Shown here: positions 35,831-35,893 of the stretch, in pieces | Layout of the letters: every line of letters begins with the position of its first letter | How positions within the stretch are numbered: position 1 is the stretch's first letter | NCBI RefSeq assembly: GCF_023015905.1 | Contig: NZ_JALKBD010000037.1 | Location: 1-35,893 of the forward strand | Length of the DNA: 35,893 bases | DNA from: Arenibacter sp. F20364 | GTDB taxonomy: Bacteria; Bacteroidota; Bacteroidia; Flavobacteriales; Flavobacteriaceae | Direction of reading: 5' to 3' | Notes under the pieces: generated by a model | What the model was told of the DNA's origin: nothing | The model's database searches: none | The model's input: only the letters and a program-made list of their open reading frames with translations | Made by a program: the position numbers and the translations under genes

Positions 35831-35893
35831 TTATTAAAACAACGACCTCGATAACTGCTTTTTAAGGTGGTTTTGTTTTTTAAGCACCCGAAC
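35810..35893. mobile_element. Probable end of an insertion sequence interrupting the HTCS gene
   Basis: Homology of the HTCS ends at about 35810. The following CCGTTGCACAACCCCGTAAT has the look of an IS terminal repeat (on the other strand GGGGTTGTGCAACGG), and beyond it a minus-strand frame ends. The other end of the element lies outside the window, so neither the target duplication nor the family can be confirmed. Confidence 0.5.
35834..35893 (-). CDS. C-terminal tail of a probable transposase (partial)
   Basis: A minus-strand frame enters from the right edge and ends at TAA (35834-35836) with 19 visible residues, VRVLKKQNHLKKQLSRSLF. The basic, Leu/Lys-rich composition and the position about 20 bases inside a putative terminal repeat fit a transposase C-terminus. 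There is too little sequence to name the family, and chance cannot be excluded. Confidence 0.4.
   Translation of the reverse strand, partial: VRVLKKQNHLKKQLSRSLF

Noticed and set aside
1..35893. Search by eye for tRNA, rRNA, CRISPR arrays, integrase genes and SusC/SusD pairs.
   Set aside because: None could be supported; no regularly spaced repeats or conserved RNA motifs were seen.

Overview
The window reads as chromosomal DNA of a marine flavobacterium (Bacteroidetes, Flavobacteriaceae; an Arenibacter/Maribacter/Zobellia-like genus is an inference). It is AT-rich. Starts lack Shine-Dalgarno sequences, and one clear Bacteroidetes-type promoter (TTG, 21-nt spacer, TAnnTTTG) is visible. The gene content includes a hybrid two-component system, a DUF3667 protein, many lipoproteins, and sulfatases next to glycoside hydrolases. 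No rRNA, tRNA, CRISPR array or SusC/SusD pair was seen.

Left block (3-4113, + strand): a tightly packed operon with the tail of a DUF1553/PSD1-type cytochrome protein, a Tat-exported DUF1501 protein, a DUF2231 membrane protein fused to a haem-binding domain and leucine-rich repeats, and an ApbE-type flavin transferase. It looks like a cell-envelope redox module of unknown substrate. A palindromic intergenic repeat, an M20 amidohydrolase, a relic of a NhaP-type antiporter and an orphan multi-pass membrane protein follow.

Middle block (7099-20479): mostly minus-strand single genes. They encode an MBL-fold hydrolase, a gamma-glutamylcyclotransferase-like protein, SRPBCC and DedA proteins (a likely pair), a cupin lipoprotein, an AraC regulator, a VOC protein, a PLP-dependent group II decarboxylase, an SGNH hydrolase, a DUF3667 protein and a secreted TIM-barrel glycosidase-like protein. 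Plus-strand PpnP nucleoside phosphorylase and a cytochrome c lipoprotein, and a minus-strand NAD(P)-binding epimerase, end the block. Between PpnP and the cytochrome lies a decayed stretch with a VOC pseudogene carrying a nonsense codon and a frameshift, plus other possible relics.

Right block (20781-35830): a secreted carbohydrate-degradation cluster. It holds a six-hairpin glycosidase-like protein, a sulfatase with the non-canonical active-site motif CSVAR, a ThuA-like protein, a fusion of a GH43-like beta-propeller with a GH29 alpha-L-fucosidase, a GH42-like beta-galactosidase-type protein, a second sulfatase with canonical CAPSR, and a large hybrid two-component sensor. Together these suggest attack on a sulfated, fucose- and/or galactose-containing algal polysaccharide sensed by the hybrid regulator. 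The regulator lacks its usual C-terminal AraC DNA-binding domain. It ends abruptly in sequence that looks like the end of an insertion sequence, with the tail of a probable transposase running off the right edge, so the cluster may have lost its regulator.
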